DNA of 64,000 bases from Phoronis australis (GCA_002633005.1 NMRA01000151.1:349337-413336); one strand, 5' to 3'; positions 11,150-22,437 are shown, counted from the first letter of the stretch. Translations and numbers: made by a program. Notes: a model not told the origin generated them from the letters alone.

Positions 11150-12190
11150 GGGTTGCCAATGTCTCGGTAGCCTGTCACTAAACAAGTTCAGGCGCAAAAA
11201 TACACCGAGATATTTGTAAAACAAGGACACTGCAGTATTTTCACCATCAAAGTGCCATTTTTCGTAATTGTGCAATGACTGACTTCGTCTGAAAACGAAA
11301 AATGTAGTCTTTGACATGTTTTTAAAAACTCAACCCCCAATCACAACAGTACTTATATAGAAAATTTATGTGGCGCTAGAGTGTTATGGCTGTTTCAACA
11401 CAGCCAACCATATCATCTGCATAGCTCAAAACAGTCAGGTCAAGATATCTTCACTGATAAATATACCACCGACATTTTCTTTGGAAACAAATTTATTAAG
11501 ATACATTACAAATAGAAATGGGCTCAACATATAACCTTGACGTGTTTCAATGACGTTATCAAATAATTCAGTTAGGCTGCCATCTGTTCTCACGCAAACT
11601 TAGTTTACTTTACATACTTTTCAAAATCGTCAGAACATTGCCATGTAATCCATGTATCCTTTACCATGGAAATTTATGTGGAATATTATCAAAAGCACGT
11701 GAGAAACAAAAAAGAGCATAATATTTCCCCTTCCTTTTTAAAATATATTTCTGCATCATACTTTGTGCATTAAATATTTGATCAACGGTGCTATGCTTGA
11801 GATTGTTCATGATTTTAGAATATATTTTCCAATTACAGACAACAACATAACACCAGATAGTTTCCTAAGTAATTAATTGAACCCTGTTTAAGAGATGAAC
11901 AGGTTACAGCATCGCACCATACCTGTCGGTAATCACCAGAGGACCATACCTTACTAAACATATCACTTAAAAGTGGTACAGTGGGCCTTTTAGTTTGTTT
12001 AAACAATTCAAAATTAAGGCCATGGATGCCCGCAGCCTGGTCATTTATCACTGGCACTTGTTGTATTCCGTACACTCAGAACGTTTTACACGGTAAACGC
12101 CTGATTCAATGTCACAGGGACTTTGTCAAGATAATCACGCAACGCTTCTGTAACAATGTCACTGACCACTGAGTAAGAGGGTTGAACAGT
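11150..12190 (-). pseudogene. Degenerate LINE reverse transcriptase remnant (LINE C)
   Basis: Read on the minus strand from about 12190 downwards, broken frames give a non-LTR retrotransposon RT in order. First comes a GIHGLNFELFKQT block, then SGDYRQVWCDAV and KQGSINYLGNY (the KKG..xxxNYRGI region, 12075-11833). Next are a STVDQIFN and SRAFDNIPHK region (about 11780-11680), the catalytic SYADDMVG near 11410, and a FYKYLGVFLRL block near 11200. Many stops and frameshifts make it inactive. It lies head to head beside LINE A on the other strand and is a different family, since the RT motifs differ. Confidence 0.75.
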
Positions 12191-12384
12191 GACTTAAAAT
12201 AACAATACCAAAGGTCTGGATCGATCGAGTTTCAACCAATGTTTTTTCTACGAGGTGTTATTAGCATGCGATAATGCTTGGGTCTAAGAAAACAAGAACA
12301 CCTTTGGCCAGTGACAGATCAGTGACTCGAAGCATTTCCTCGTATATGGCTAGGAGACGAGCCCAAAGACTACAGTTATATCAA

Positions 12385-12950
12385 ACCGTCAACTATTAGA
12401 GATAATAAACGACAAGTTCGGAAAACTGTCCAACGACTTTGAGTCTCTCAGACGCTAGTATGCCACATCAAGGGAAGAGAACTCTATCTTACGTGATCAG
12501 GTCAAATCACTGGAAGAAAAGTTAGATGATTTAGATAACCGATCCAGGCGAGACAACCTTATATACCATGGCATTGTTGAAAATGGTAATGAAACCCGGG
12601 AGGAATCGGAAAATCAACTTGAAGAGTTTCTCAAGGAGCAGCTGAACATTGAAGCTATAAACATCGATCGAGCTCACATATTGGGCTGTAGAATCCGGGG
12701 GAAATTGCAGCCCATCATAGCAAAACTGAATTCGAAAGATAAGCAAAAAATAATGAGAAAACGAAGAGAAGTGAGGGACCCCGACAAATTCATAACAGAA
12801 GACTTCTCAATCCGAGTTAAGAAGGCATGGAAAAAGCTGTACGAATTCTCTCAATAACACAGTATGATGGCAGAGTGTTTGTGTACGACGAAGAGAACGA
12901 TATAGTGAAAATTAAACCGCACACGACAAATGCTGACCCACACAACCCAT
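12385..12950 (+). pseudogene. LINE A ORF1 (coiled-coil nucleic-acid-binding protein), broken
   Basis: The translation gives a heptad-rich stretch ending VKSLEEKLDDLDNRSRRDN, followed by LIYHGIVENGNETREESE and INIDRAHILGCR, then PIIAKLNSKDKQKIMRKRRE. This is the usual order of LINE ORF1 proteins: coiled coil, then an RRM-like core, then a basic C-terminal domain. Such proteins trimerise and coat the element RNA. A stop lies in the N-terminal part, and a frameshift follows YEFSQ near 12856, after which ITQYDGRVFVYDEEN continues in another frame to about 12950. Confidence 0.75.
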
Positions 12951-13069
12951 AAACCAGAAAGAAGCTGCTGTTCAACATGAAGAACAGGTTTTCCACATGG
13001 CCAGTCCATCTCAAGCAGAGGCGGTCCAGCATTAGAGGTTAGGCCAAGGCCCGCATGACAAGTCGTCAC

Positions 13070-14035
13070 GGAAATTTATTTGTTGGAATATCGAAGGTCT
13101 AAAGCATAAAGTACAGAGAAATGATCTTGTAAATATGATATGTACAAATAATATTATGGCTTTTGTTGAAACATGGGGAATGAATGAAGACGACTTTACA
13201 CTGGAAGATTACCAGTGTTTCGGGTCGGTGAGAAATAAACACCCTCGAGGATTTCAGAATTCTGGTGGTGTAGTATTATTTGTAAGGATGTATTGGGGGC
13301 TTATAGACTCCGTTCAAGTTGGTTTGACATTTTATGGGTAAAATTGACCTACCCAATTATGTGTATCCTGTTTTAGTTGCAGTTGTGTATCAGTCTCCAA
13401 AATGTTCAAGTAAAAGTTTGGAAACAACGAAAATACTTGAGCTGGAGGTGCACGGTTATTCTGCGGAAATGGGGGGGGGGGCTTGCAACCTTTTAATAAT
13501 GGGCGATTTCAATGCTCGTACGTGTAACAGGCCAGACTTTATTGAAGATGATAGTATTAAGTATATGGATGAATTCAGTCCTATTTTTGATAGTGTTGGT
13601 TATGTAGAACATAGCCTGTGTTGTAGGACCTCACAAAATTATGGTGAGGCAAATAATTTTGGTGCAGAATTATTAGAGTTTTGTCAAAGAAATGAGATAA
13701 GAATTCTGAATGGAAGAGTAGGGAAAGATGCAGACATTGGTAATGTAATGTGTGTGACTTATAATGGATTTAGTAATGTTGACTATGTCATGATGAGCAA
13801 TGATTTATTGTACTGTGTGAACGGTTTTGAAATCGGTGAAATATGTGAATCGACCGCCCACTCCCCACTAATTTTTAGTATGTGTAAGACGCAGCAAAAC
13901 AACTGGGCTCGAGGTGAACAGATTGAAAATGTTTATAAATGGAATGAGGGTTTGAGCCTGCAGCAGAAAACTGGTCGAGTCCGAATGTGGATCACTTGCT
14001 CGCTGACGTACAGAGTCATTTACCCTCGACCATAG
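13070..14035 (+). pseudogene. LINE A ORF2 endonuclease domain, frameshifted
   Basis: Starts with FICWNIEGLKHK (the SWN-type first motif), then AFVETWGMNEDD (conserved Glu-Thr), RGFQNSGGVVLFVR, and after a frameshift near 13330 LVAVVYQSPK. Then come LIMGDFNARTCN (catalytic Asp/Asn), SNVDYVMMSND and STAHSPLIFSM, where the canonical final motif would be DHxPL, so the catalytic aspartate is replaced by alanine. This is an apurinic/apyrimidinic-type nuclease that nicks target DNA for target-primed reverse transcription. A poly-G tract at 13471-13480 (GGGGGGGGGG) sits between QSP and GDFN and may be a sequencing or slippage site. Confidence 0.8.
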
Positions 14036-14589
14036 ATTGTGTGCAGCCGACATGTTGAAACCAAAAGTAAATATCTTTTATAACCCAGTTAGTTTTCCCA
14101 AATGTTTTGACGCTGGTTGTAGTGAAATGAGAACTGTCGTGAGGCAAAAATTAAGTAATTATAGATTCAGTATTGGAACACTGAGAGAAAGCAATAGCTG
14201 AACTATTTATGTACAAGCTAGAACAGATTATGGAAAGTTGAAAAAGCGAAACGATTACAGTGTAACAGAAAACATTACAAAAATTTGAAATCAGCTGTGG
14301 AAAGTAGACAGCAAAAAATCTGGCGCACATTTAATATTAAGAAGAAAGGTATAACGACGAATATTAAACCATAGGAATGGATAAATTATTTCAGCTCTCT
14401 GTTTGAAGGCCGTTATTTTGTTACTTATCCAGTGTTCACTGAATTTAATGCGTTTATTGAGAAATTAGCAAAAAATGACAATTCAAGTAATGCAATTGTT
14501 GATATGGAGCTGGACGTTGAGATCACAAAAGACGAGATTATACAAACCATCGGTGCCTACCCTCTGACGTCACCACAGAAACAGAAACA

Positions 14590-16474
14590 GAAACAGTATG
14601 AAAGACGGAACTTCGCCAGGATGTGATAAAATTAGCATTGAGTTCTACAAGTATGCTGATAAAAATTTGGTAGATTCGCTGTTCCATCTATACAACTGCT
14701 TTTTAAAATGGGGTGTTTCGAAAAGAATGGACAAAGTCCACTATAGTACCGATATTTAAGAGCGGTGCCAAAATTCCTGAAAATTTCAGAGGAATTTCCC
14801 TCATACAAGTCACAGTCAAAATATTCGAAAAAATATTGCGCAAGCGACTTCAAAAATGGTGGGAAAGAGAAAACGTAATTTATATGTCTCAAGCTGCGTT
14901 AAGGAAAGGGCACTGAACCGTGAATCATGTTTGCTTTATAAACGTTTATAATTAAATATTTGTCATGAGATAAACGTGAATTTTATTGCGCTGTCGTGGA
15001 TTTTAAAGCCGCACTTGACAGTATGTGTGAAGCGCATTATATTTTAAATTAAAGAACAATCGCAAAGAAGTTTAGATGGATAAGATAACCAAAGCAATGT
15101 ACGCTGAAGTTAAAGCGTCCGTGAGATTGAATAATGGGAGCTATACAGATGCTTTTAATGTCAGAATGGTCTAAAACAAGGCTCTCAGCTATCACCGTTT
15201 TTGTTTATTTTATTTATAAGTGATTTTGAGCAAGAATTAGAATCCGGTGGCGGTGGAAAATTTCCATAGGATCAGCTGAATTATTGCATCTGCTGTTTGC
15301 TGATGATTTAGTTTTATTTTCCTTTAGTGTTAAAGGACTGCATAAAAATTGAATATTTTATATGAGTAGTGTCAGAAATGGAAATTTATTGTTAACATGT
15401 CGAGGACTAAGATAATTGTCTTCAGAAAGGGTGGAGTGTTAAGATCCTATGAAAAACGGACGCATGATGGGGATACTGTTAATATTGTAAATGCATATAA
15501 ATATTTAGGAGTAATGTTTACTACGAAAGGTTCGTGGTCTTGCGCAAAGGAACTCTATCATTACAGGCTGCTAAGGCAGTGAATTTAATGAGAAAAAATG
15601 TCAATGGTCTTAATGCACTCCCTATTAAAAAGTTAGTTTGAAATTATTCGATTGTAAGATACTGTCGATACTTCAGTATTTCTGTGAGATCTGGGGTTTT
15701 AGTGAGGGAGAATGTATTGAAATAGTCCACTTAAGTCTTGAAATAGTCGACACAAAATTTTTTAGCTCGGGAAATTCATCGGCTGTTAGATGTGAGATGG
15801 GTCGTGTCGCCTTGATTGCATACCGACTTCCTAGAATTATGAAGTATTGGTTAAAACTATTAAAAACCGATGCGTCAAAAATTTTATATCATTGCTATGA
15901 ATGGCAGTACAATATGACGGAAAATGTTGATAAACCGTGCTGGATTAATGATGTTAAGAAATGGCTATTTCAGTTTCAGGGTTTTGGAGAAACATGGTAC
16001 AATCAGGGTGTAGGTTCCGAGACAAGCTTCATATCACTTTTCAAACACAGATGCAAAGATATTGATCACCAAAAATGGCAAGAAATTTTGAGCAATTCGA
16101 TTAAGTCAGAAACTTACAGAGCTTTTAAGTTAAATATATGTTTTGAAAATTATTTAGATGTAATTGACAATGTTGATGTTAGTTCTGATATGGTAAGATT
16201 AAGATGTTCAGCGCATACACTAATGGTTGAAAAGGGCAGACACTTGAAACTCAGCAGACCAGAAAGGTTATGCCTTCTCTGTGTTAGGACATGTGTCCTG
16301 TCAGAATATCATTTTGTATCCGAATGTCCGTTCTACAATGACCTAAGGAAACGGTATTTGCCTGCATGGAGCTACAACAATCCCAATGTTACAAAATTCA
16401 ACAGACTCATGACTATGGAGGAAAACGAACTTAGATGGTCAACATGTAAATATGTTCATTTCGCATTCAAGTGA
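14590..16474 (+). pseudogene. LINE A ORF2 reverse transcriptase and C-terminal region, frameshifted
   Basis: Follows the endonuclease. KDGTSPGCDKISIEFYKY starts the RT fingers. Then come an EWTKSTIVPIFKSG block, NFRGISLIQVTVKIFEKIL, QAALRKGH, a degraded DFKAALDS, and the catalytic LLFADDLVLF near 15290-15312. SRTKIIVFRKGG and NAYKYLGVMF follow. The last uninterrupted part (15638-16474) carries a CLLCVRTCVLSEYHFVSECP Cys/Cys/His/Cys finger. At least four frameshifts and several stops separate the blocks. Next to 14580 an (ACAGAA)n-like stretch interrupts the alignment with LINE B. Confidence 0.8.
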
Positions 16475-16585
16475 AGAAGAGCCCGTGTTAATCTTAGTGT
16501 TCGACACTTACCTATATTGTATTTGATGATTTGATTGTAAGAAGGGCCGGAGGCCTAGTTACTGTATTGAATAAAAATATATAAA

Positions 16586-17165
16586 GTAAACTCCAAATTG
16601 GTTGTTTTTGAGTTCAACCTCCTTACAACTCAGACTAGCACGATTATATTTTGTTTTTTATCAAACTTCTGCTCAAATGATCCAACAAAATCTATACATG
16701 TCACGAATTTTAGATTTTCAGAAATGTGTTTTTTATCAAGTTTATTTCTATAAAGCTGACTGAAAAGGTTTATAATAGCTTTTATGGTAAGTGGAATATA
16801 GCAAGTTGACTAAACAGGCCTTCACAAAAGTGAACATCTCTGAAAAATCAAACATGTCTGCTTGCAAGTGGAAATAAAATGACACGGTATTACCACCAAA
16901 GTGCATAAGCTAGAGACATACAAAGAATGACAAATGAAGGGGGAAAGTCACGCAAACAAGTGTAACGTGCGGCGCGACCCTGTTTACTGCTCATTCAAAA
17001 CAGGCTTCTCAAATGAAATCATTTTATTTCCACTTGAAAATGAAACGAGTATGTTTCGAAATATCGCGTGTCTTTAAATCATGTCTCTTGGTCAGTTGCT
17101 TCACAAATGTTCTGTTGCGTGTACAAATATATGTGTATATGTAAAAGATATTCAATTCCTTTCAG
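16586..17165. other. Intron; no feature seen
   Basis: Between the LINE A tail and Ig exon 5. AT-rich, with no recognisable element. A polypyrimidine-containing acceptor (TTCCTTTCAG) ends it. Confidence 0.5.
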
Positions 17166-17486
17166 ATGGCCCTTCCAAAGTTCACATCACACAAGACGAC
17201 AATGTTCTACTCGAAAACGATGTGATCGTAGTTGAACACGAATCCACGTACACACTGAAATGCATTACTGACAGTGTCAACAAAGAAGCAGTAATGTCGT
17301 GGATTACTGATGTTGAGCATGAGACAACGCCAGGAAATATAGAAGACAGCAGAGAAAAAATATTTGAGAGTCGTATATCGTTTACACCATCGAAGAATGA
17401 CGACGACCAAACTATTACGTGTTCCGTGCATAATAAAAACAGCACAGCACTAAATGCCTCAGCATCTCTCCGGCTGTCAGTTGCAA
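17166..17486 (+). CDS. Ig-like domain exon 5
   Basis: Acceptor TTCCTTTCAG; the exon is 321 nt and phase 1-1 if the donor is GTATGA at 17487. A GCAAGT just upstream (17483) would be a GC-type donor but in the wrong phase. The domain shows LKCITD, MSWITD, SRISFTPSKNDDD and TITCSVHN, i.e. both cysteines and the tryptophan, with NST and NAS sequons. The frame is open upstream to 17081, but that part is intronic by comparison with sibling exons. The donor is weaker than in the other six exons, so inclusion may be variable. Confidence 0.8.
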
Positions 17487-17867
17487 GTATGACGTCTATC
17501 CTTAATTTTGCGCAATGACGACGCTTCATATTTTTATTAAAGCTAGTTACTGATTAATTGGGGCGTGTCCCTGTTGTAAACTCCATGGGTACGTGATCGA
17601 GAATTATTCACAAGATCCTTAATGAAGCAACAGTCCAAAGTATATTGTCATTCATAAGTTTTATTACACGACGATGCAGCTTTGTTTCGTGTGACAACAC
17701 ATGGCCAGATTCCTATAGCTCGTCATTAAAAAATTCATGAGCTGTTTTTAACCGCACAAGTTGACGCCATGGCGACATTCTCAGGAGGCGTCACGAGAGA
17801 TTCGCGTGCACGACTTGTTGCTCTAGCAGTGCAGATGTGAAGATAGTGTGTCTTTCAATTACTTGAC
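17487..17867. other. Intron; no feature seen
   Basis: Nothing recognised between the exon 5 donor and the MITE target duplication TTGAC at 17863-17867. Confidence 0.5.
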
Positions 17868-18669
17868 CAGTGGCGGATCTAGGATATCACAAGGGGGGGC
17901 CCCAACATTTTGTCCGGCTGTAAACATTTGCGCAAACTGAACCACGATTGTAGATGCGCATAGCACCAAATGGGGGGAGGTCGGGAGGGGGGTTTGCCTC
18001 CCTCCCGCCCAGGAAATTTTTCTGTTTTGACCTCTAAAAATCAAGTATTTTCCTTGATTCCTGAAGTATTAACCAAGAAAAAAAGGCAAAAAAAAAAACA
18101 CGGAGAACGTGTCAAACAGGAAAAACCAAAGAAGTACCAAAGACTCGAACCCACGACTTTGCGTATAGAGCGCGCGTGCGTTGCCACAACACCACCACGA
18201 TTTAGCTACTAATCTCATACTAAGAGACGTACTTGTTTATGGTCCACAGCGTTTGCGCGCGAAACCTACTTCTTTTTGTAATGCTTATTACACGTTTTGT
18301 GCCATCGATTCTTAACAAATTTGTCGTATTTAAAATAGTCTTAAAATGCCCAAAAGACCACATCCGTTATTCGTGTTGGCAATAATGACCGGGGATTGCT
18401 TTGGAAATCGTCTTAACATAAGGTTTGACAAAGAGAGTATTGCGAGTTTCTGAGTGATTCACTAAGGCTTCNNNNNNNNNNNNNNNCCCCCCTCCCCCCA
18501 ACACTAAAACTGCACACATTTAAATCTTTTTTCATCCGTATACTTTTAATTACCGGGGTTAATTAATAAACTCAACATTTATTTCCCTACGCTCTTACTG
18601 TTTTATTTTTTTGCGGCAGCCAAGGGGGGGGGGGCCGGGCCCCCTGGGCCCCCCCTAAATCCGCCTATG
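17868..18669. mobile_element. MITE with CAGTGGCGGATCTAG ends and 5-bp target duplication, copy B
   Basis: Begins CAGTGGCGGATCTAGG and ends CCTAAATCCGCCTATG. TTGAC is directly repeated at 17863-17867 and 18670-18674. The ends carry strong G and C tracts. Inside are a 15-base gap (18472-18486), no transposase, and a minus-strand tRNA-like sequence (18138-18205). It shares termini and duplication length with the 204-bp copy at 6242. A TTAA element starts only 8 bp after its right duplication. Confidence 0.65.
18138..18205 (-). repeat. tRNA-like sequence (possible pol III promoter) inside MITE
   Basis: On the minus strand, GTGGTGTTGTGGCAACGCAC (A-box-like) is followed after a spacer by GTGGGTTCGAGTC (close to the B-box consensus GGTTCGANNCC). 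The spacing is about that of a tRNA gene. The 3' half does not pair to form a standard acceptor stem, so this is a tRNA-derived relic rather than a working tRNA. Confidence 0.5.
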
Positions 18670-18681
18670 TTGACAGACCCC

Positions 18682-19152
18682 TTAAAGAGGCCTGGAACGC
18701 GATAAACACACTAAATTGAAACATTAGAAGTAGGTCTCTGTCACTGAAACACAATTCAACCTGTTCACCAGGTATTTTTAAGGTTTGGTCGTAAAGATTT
18801 TTAATTTCTTTTCATATCAAAGCATTTTCGTTTAGTTTCAAGTTTCAAAAAAGAACGAACTGACAACTGCTCGCCACTCCGTCGATTTTTCTCCCACAAG
18901 ACAAAGCACGTCTCCTTATTTGGATCGTCTTCACATAGACGTAGCACATTTACCTGATATGGAAAAATGTGTCCTTTGACCCCAAACGACTTCAAGCTAT
19001 TGACTTTGAGATGATGCGCGCATTTATCATCAATGTGAGGAAGATTAGAAACTCGGTGGTAACCACTGTTTTCAATTCGCGCGTATTTCAAAAATCGTGA
19101 ATTTTGTGATTTTTTCTTGAAATTTCCGTTTCCGTGTTCCATGCCTCTTTAA
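18682..19152. mobile_element. TTAA-bordered MITE (Kolobok-like ends)
   Basis: The left end TTAAAGAGGCCTGGAAC and the right end GTTCCATGCCTCTTTAA are inverted repeats, each including the TTAA border. Length about 470 bp. The minus strand is open for 113 codons (18801-19142), but the product shows no domain and overlaps the terminal repeat, so it is probably not a gene. The TTAAAG ends suggest mobilisation by the same kind of transposase as the THAP elements. Confidence 0.65.
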
Positions 19153-20577
19153 ACCTTGACTCCGGCATACCAGGAGCGTCGATGTAATCTAGGAAAATAG
19201 TTGAATTTTTCTGACCGTCTTCTTATAGCAACCGTAAAACATACATTACACGGCTTTTCCGTTTCACTCTTTCAAAAATAAATAACATAAAATGTCGTGG
19301 TCATAGCAGCAGCGAGGTTTGCTTTTAATTGAGATCGCAACCCCCCGGTCGACACCAATTTCCTCTCCACCCAGTTTCGAAGTCGTGCAAATCATGCGCT
19401 ATAAACGTCACTGCCTGTCGCGTTTGCTTTCAAAAGGCGTCTATCATCATGGGCGCTTTATCGGAGATCCAAGCATGGATGCTAGCACATCTGTGCAGAA
19501 GCAGAAGTCACACAACGAAAAGTTGCGGTTCGGCCTCATACAAACAAAAATATGTGTGGGCAGAGACTGTTTTAAGAACTCAAAAAAATCTGCGTATTGA
19601 AAATGAAAGCGGGGCGTGTATTGATCGGGACGCAGCTATGCCAAACTCTAAAATCAGCGCATACTTAAACAAAGACATTATATTAGTCGACGTTTCGATT
19701 TATTATCACTAAACCATTCTCAAGAAAATGTTCTTCACAATACGTCAGTCATGAAACACAAGAAAACAGTCTGGACAGGTACACATCAAAATGCATAGAA
19801 CGGAGAGAGACCAGAAATCAAAACTGTTGGATCTGAAATGAATTTTTTTTCGATTCAAGTGCGCTCAAGGTGATTCTACTGTATATGCTCAGTTCATGCT
19901 CATATTTTGGCCAAAAACAAGTGTAATCTAACCAAACTCGTTGTTACCACCAGTAAAAACCGAATGTGGAGAAAACGTTCACGTCTTGTCATGAAGACTG
20001 GTCGTCAGGCCCGCAGACAGCATTCCATGAGGGTGGTTCGAATTTCTAGAACGGTGGACCTTTGACATTTTGAAAACGTCGACACAGTTTTTGGAAAGGT
20101 CCTTGATGCAGCTTAATTAGGGGGAAGAGAAATCTGTATACAAAACGATGACGTTCAGCTCTTAGTTCCTGAGATGAGACGGCATTCGTAACACCAGCAA
20201 CGGGGATGCAGTAATGGTTTCCTGCAAAGAACCTGACTCGGGTGTAATTTTTATGCTTTAACAAGCAAAAATTGGCGATTCTTCGGTTATTAGATGCACT
20301 GAGTGGTGTAACTATTCCGAAAACAATGCCTGGGTACTAAAACACTGTTTGGATTACATGTGCATGCTAAATTGCCAGCATGTCTGACGAATACGAAAAA
20401 TGAGTATGTGCTTTCATATTTAAAAGAATATGAAGTAGGAACATTGCCGAATTGTCAACCACGATGCATTAATCAAATTCATGTCAAGATAGCATCCTTT
20501 CACAGCGCTACTGAAAAGTTTTGAGTCGCTCCACCCCAGCCTTACTCACTGGAACCACACGCACGGCCGGATCAAAA
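19153..20577. other. No feature recognised
   Basis: Short overlapping open frames (19319-19712 plus) have no recognisable domain. No strong repeat structure seen. Confidence 0.45.
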
Positions 20578-20735
20578 TTAAAGGAGAATGCCACCCGATT
20601 TAATTAGTCTTTTTTACCGTCTTAATCTGTCTATATCCAAATCGCCTCTTATACGGTCGACCTCACCTTGCCGAGAGGTGTCGCGTTAACCTGTGAGAAA
20701 CGACGCACCACGTCAGTGGTTCGTATGCAGAGTGA

Positions 20736-20970
20736 ATGCCGCTATATTGGGGTGCATTGTTCCCGCTTGTCCGAACTATGAAGATGCGAAGAAAGCGCTT
20801 ACATCGTTTTTCGACTTCCTCGAGAGCCCGAAATGCTTAGGCAGTGAAGAATGAAATATACGCTGTAAAAATAAGTATGAGGCCGTGAAACATCTCCGTG
20901 TCTGTGGCCGGCATTTCGTCTACAGTGATTTCTCTGACAAATTCCGGCTCACCAAAGAACTATCCATACG
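20736..20970 (+). pseudogene. THAP-domain fragment, broken
   Basis: A short start MPLYW is followed, after a one-base frameshift, by GCIVPACPNYEDAKK (first cysteine pair of the C2CH finger) and FDFLESPK. A stop follows (after GSEE), then NKYEAVKHLRVCGRHF and VYSDFSDKFRL, where CGRH supplies the last zinc ligands. The layout equals the THAP protein of the element at 2475-3699 but is clearly inactive. Confidence 0.7.
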
Positions 20971-21687
20971 TTCCGTTGCCTGTGCATGTTTATGGCACCT
21001 CTCTAATATTTCTTGATCAGTGTATTCCGGTTCGAACTGATAGCCTGTGAAACTTAACGATCCGACCAGTGAGGTCTTCGTCGGATGAGCTCTTGACTAA
21101 GTCGGGATTGGCACCGGGCGAGTTGCCATGTAGACGTTTATTATTCTGCGTTCAGTTTCAAAATGAATTATTCTCATCCTAACCAATGCTTATGTAAAAC
21201 TGAAACAAAGTCTGTCTCATTAGATACAATTTGTAATGCCTTTACAATATTCGTGAGTGCAAATGTTGTGAGAAACCAGCAATGAATAAACCACTGCGTT
21301 ACCGGCTTCTTATGCCGGCAATGAAGGTAACTGACCGGGCACCGAGGCCGTGTGAGCGCATGCTAATTCCGAGTGTTTGCTGACAGAAAACTGTTACGAA
21401 ACAATTACTGACTTTTATATGTATATGCTATGGTCACATGTTAGGGGAATCTTTATTTAGAAATACAAATACATTACCCAAATCATTGTTACTGTACAAC
21501 CTTTGCCCTGACGATCTGTGGAAGGGGAACCCGACTTCGGGGTCCCCGACAAGTACTGTAAGTAGATTTTCAGTTTCGTGGCAAATTCACATAAATAATT
21601 GCGTGAACATTATTTCTTTGGCTCACTTTTATAATGTTTTCGCTGGAGGTTTAGTTTCCAACTCAAGCTGGTTTATGTTCGTGTCAG

Positions 21688-21801
21688 TCCCGGCGGCCGC
21701 GACGGGCCTGATCGGGTTCCGAGCCACCGGCCGGGATATACGAGTCAGTCCGGCCGCGACGGGCCTCAGGCTGGTCGGGTTCCGAGCCACTGGCCGGGAT
21801 A
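21688..21801. repeat. GC-rich tandem duplication in THAP element
   Basis: Two units of roughly 55-60 bp, each reading GTCAGTCC, GCCGCGACGGGCCT, GGGTTCCGAGCCAC and GGCCGGGATA. GC content is far above the surroundings. A nearby palindromic GGGGAACCCGACTTCGGGGT is at 21526-21545. No coding sense. Confidence 0.7.
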
Positions 21802-22437
21802 ACAAGCGTTTTGTGTGTTAAGAACTCAAAAAAAATCACAATTCTAAACAACACAGATGTAGTTTTTCCTGTCTGTGTTTACGGAAAAATACATCGAATT
21901 TATCTCCGAACAGAACCCAAATTCCTGCTACGGACCTTGGTAAATTGGCCTGCCCCGGCGGCGAGCTTTGTAGGCTACGGTGTGTCCAAATACCAATAAA
22001 TCCGTAACAGCGAAATAAAACAACACGTTTTTATAAGAACTCAGTGTATTTTTAAGGGTTTTACATCGAAGATTGATGATTTATTGAATTCAAGCGATAA
22101 GCTGATACCAGTAACCCGTGTTGTGAACTGCTGAACAGACTGCCTCTGAAACTAATGACGTCATTGGATAATTTCAATACCTCCGTCTGCCGTCAGGTGT
22201 CAGGTAACGCAACCGAACGTGCCGTTATCGAGTAGAGCTACTCGATCTAAATTGATACAAAATAGGTTGTTTTTTGGGTGGCATTCTCTTTTAATAGTCT
22301 AGTTGCCGGCCCAATAACCTCCATTGCGAACCCTGCAATGTCGATTACTGTAAAGTATTTTTTTATTAAAAAATAGTATATGTGATCAGGAGAACAAAAT
22401 TAGCTTGGTTACATTTTGTGAAACCTTGAGCTTTTTT

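Larger units (their letters stand above)
12385..16585 (+). mobile_element. Non-LTR retrotransposon (LINE A), degenerate, nearly full length
   Basis: Ordered modules: ORF1 coiled-coil protein (12385-12950), APE-type endonuclease (13070-14035), reverse transcriptase (14590-15330) and a C-terminal Cys/His region (15400-16474). The 3' end is a conserved GGGCCGGAGGCCTAGTTA followed by an AT-rich tail. A second copy, 5'-truncated, is at 53349-55540 and shares the 3' end. The domain order fits the CR1/Jockey/I group broadly; the exact clade is not resolved. Numerous frameshifts and stops make this copy dead. Confidence 0.85.
20578..22294. mobile_element. Second THAP/TTAA (Kolobok-like) element
   Basis: Ends: TTAAAGGAGAATGCCACCC at 20578 and GGGTGGCATTCTCTTTTAA ending at 22294, an inverted pair of about 19 bp bordered by TTAA. 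The plus strand contains a decayed THAP domain near the left end (20736-20970). The right part contains a GC-rich tandem duplication (21688-21801). Total length 1.7 kb, too short for a full transposase gene, so probably internally deleted. Its TIR sequence differs from the 2475-3699 family. Here no longer flanking duplication is visible, which supports TTAA as the target. Confidence 0.7.

Noticed and set aside
18138-18205. Functional tRNA gene
   Set aside because: A- and B-box-like motifs are present, but no acceptor or D-arm pairing of a working tRNA can be formed.
17863-18674. Transib/RAG-like element because of the 5-bp duplication
   Set aside because: The ends start CAGTGGCGG, not the CACWRTG-type terminus of Transib, and no RAG1-like core is present.
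18801-19142. 113-codon minus-strand frame as a gene
   Set aside because: It overlaps the inverted end of the TTAA MITE and has no recognisable domain.
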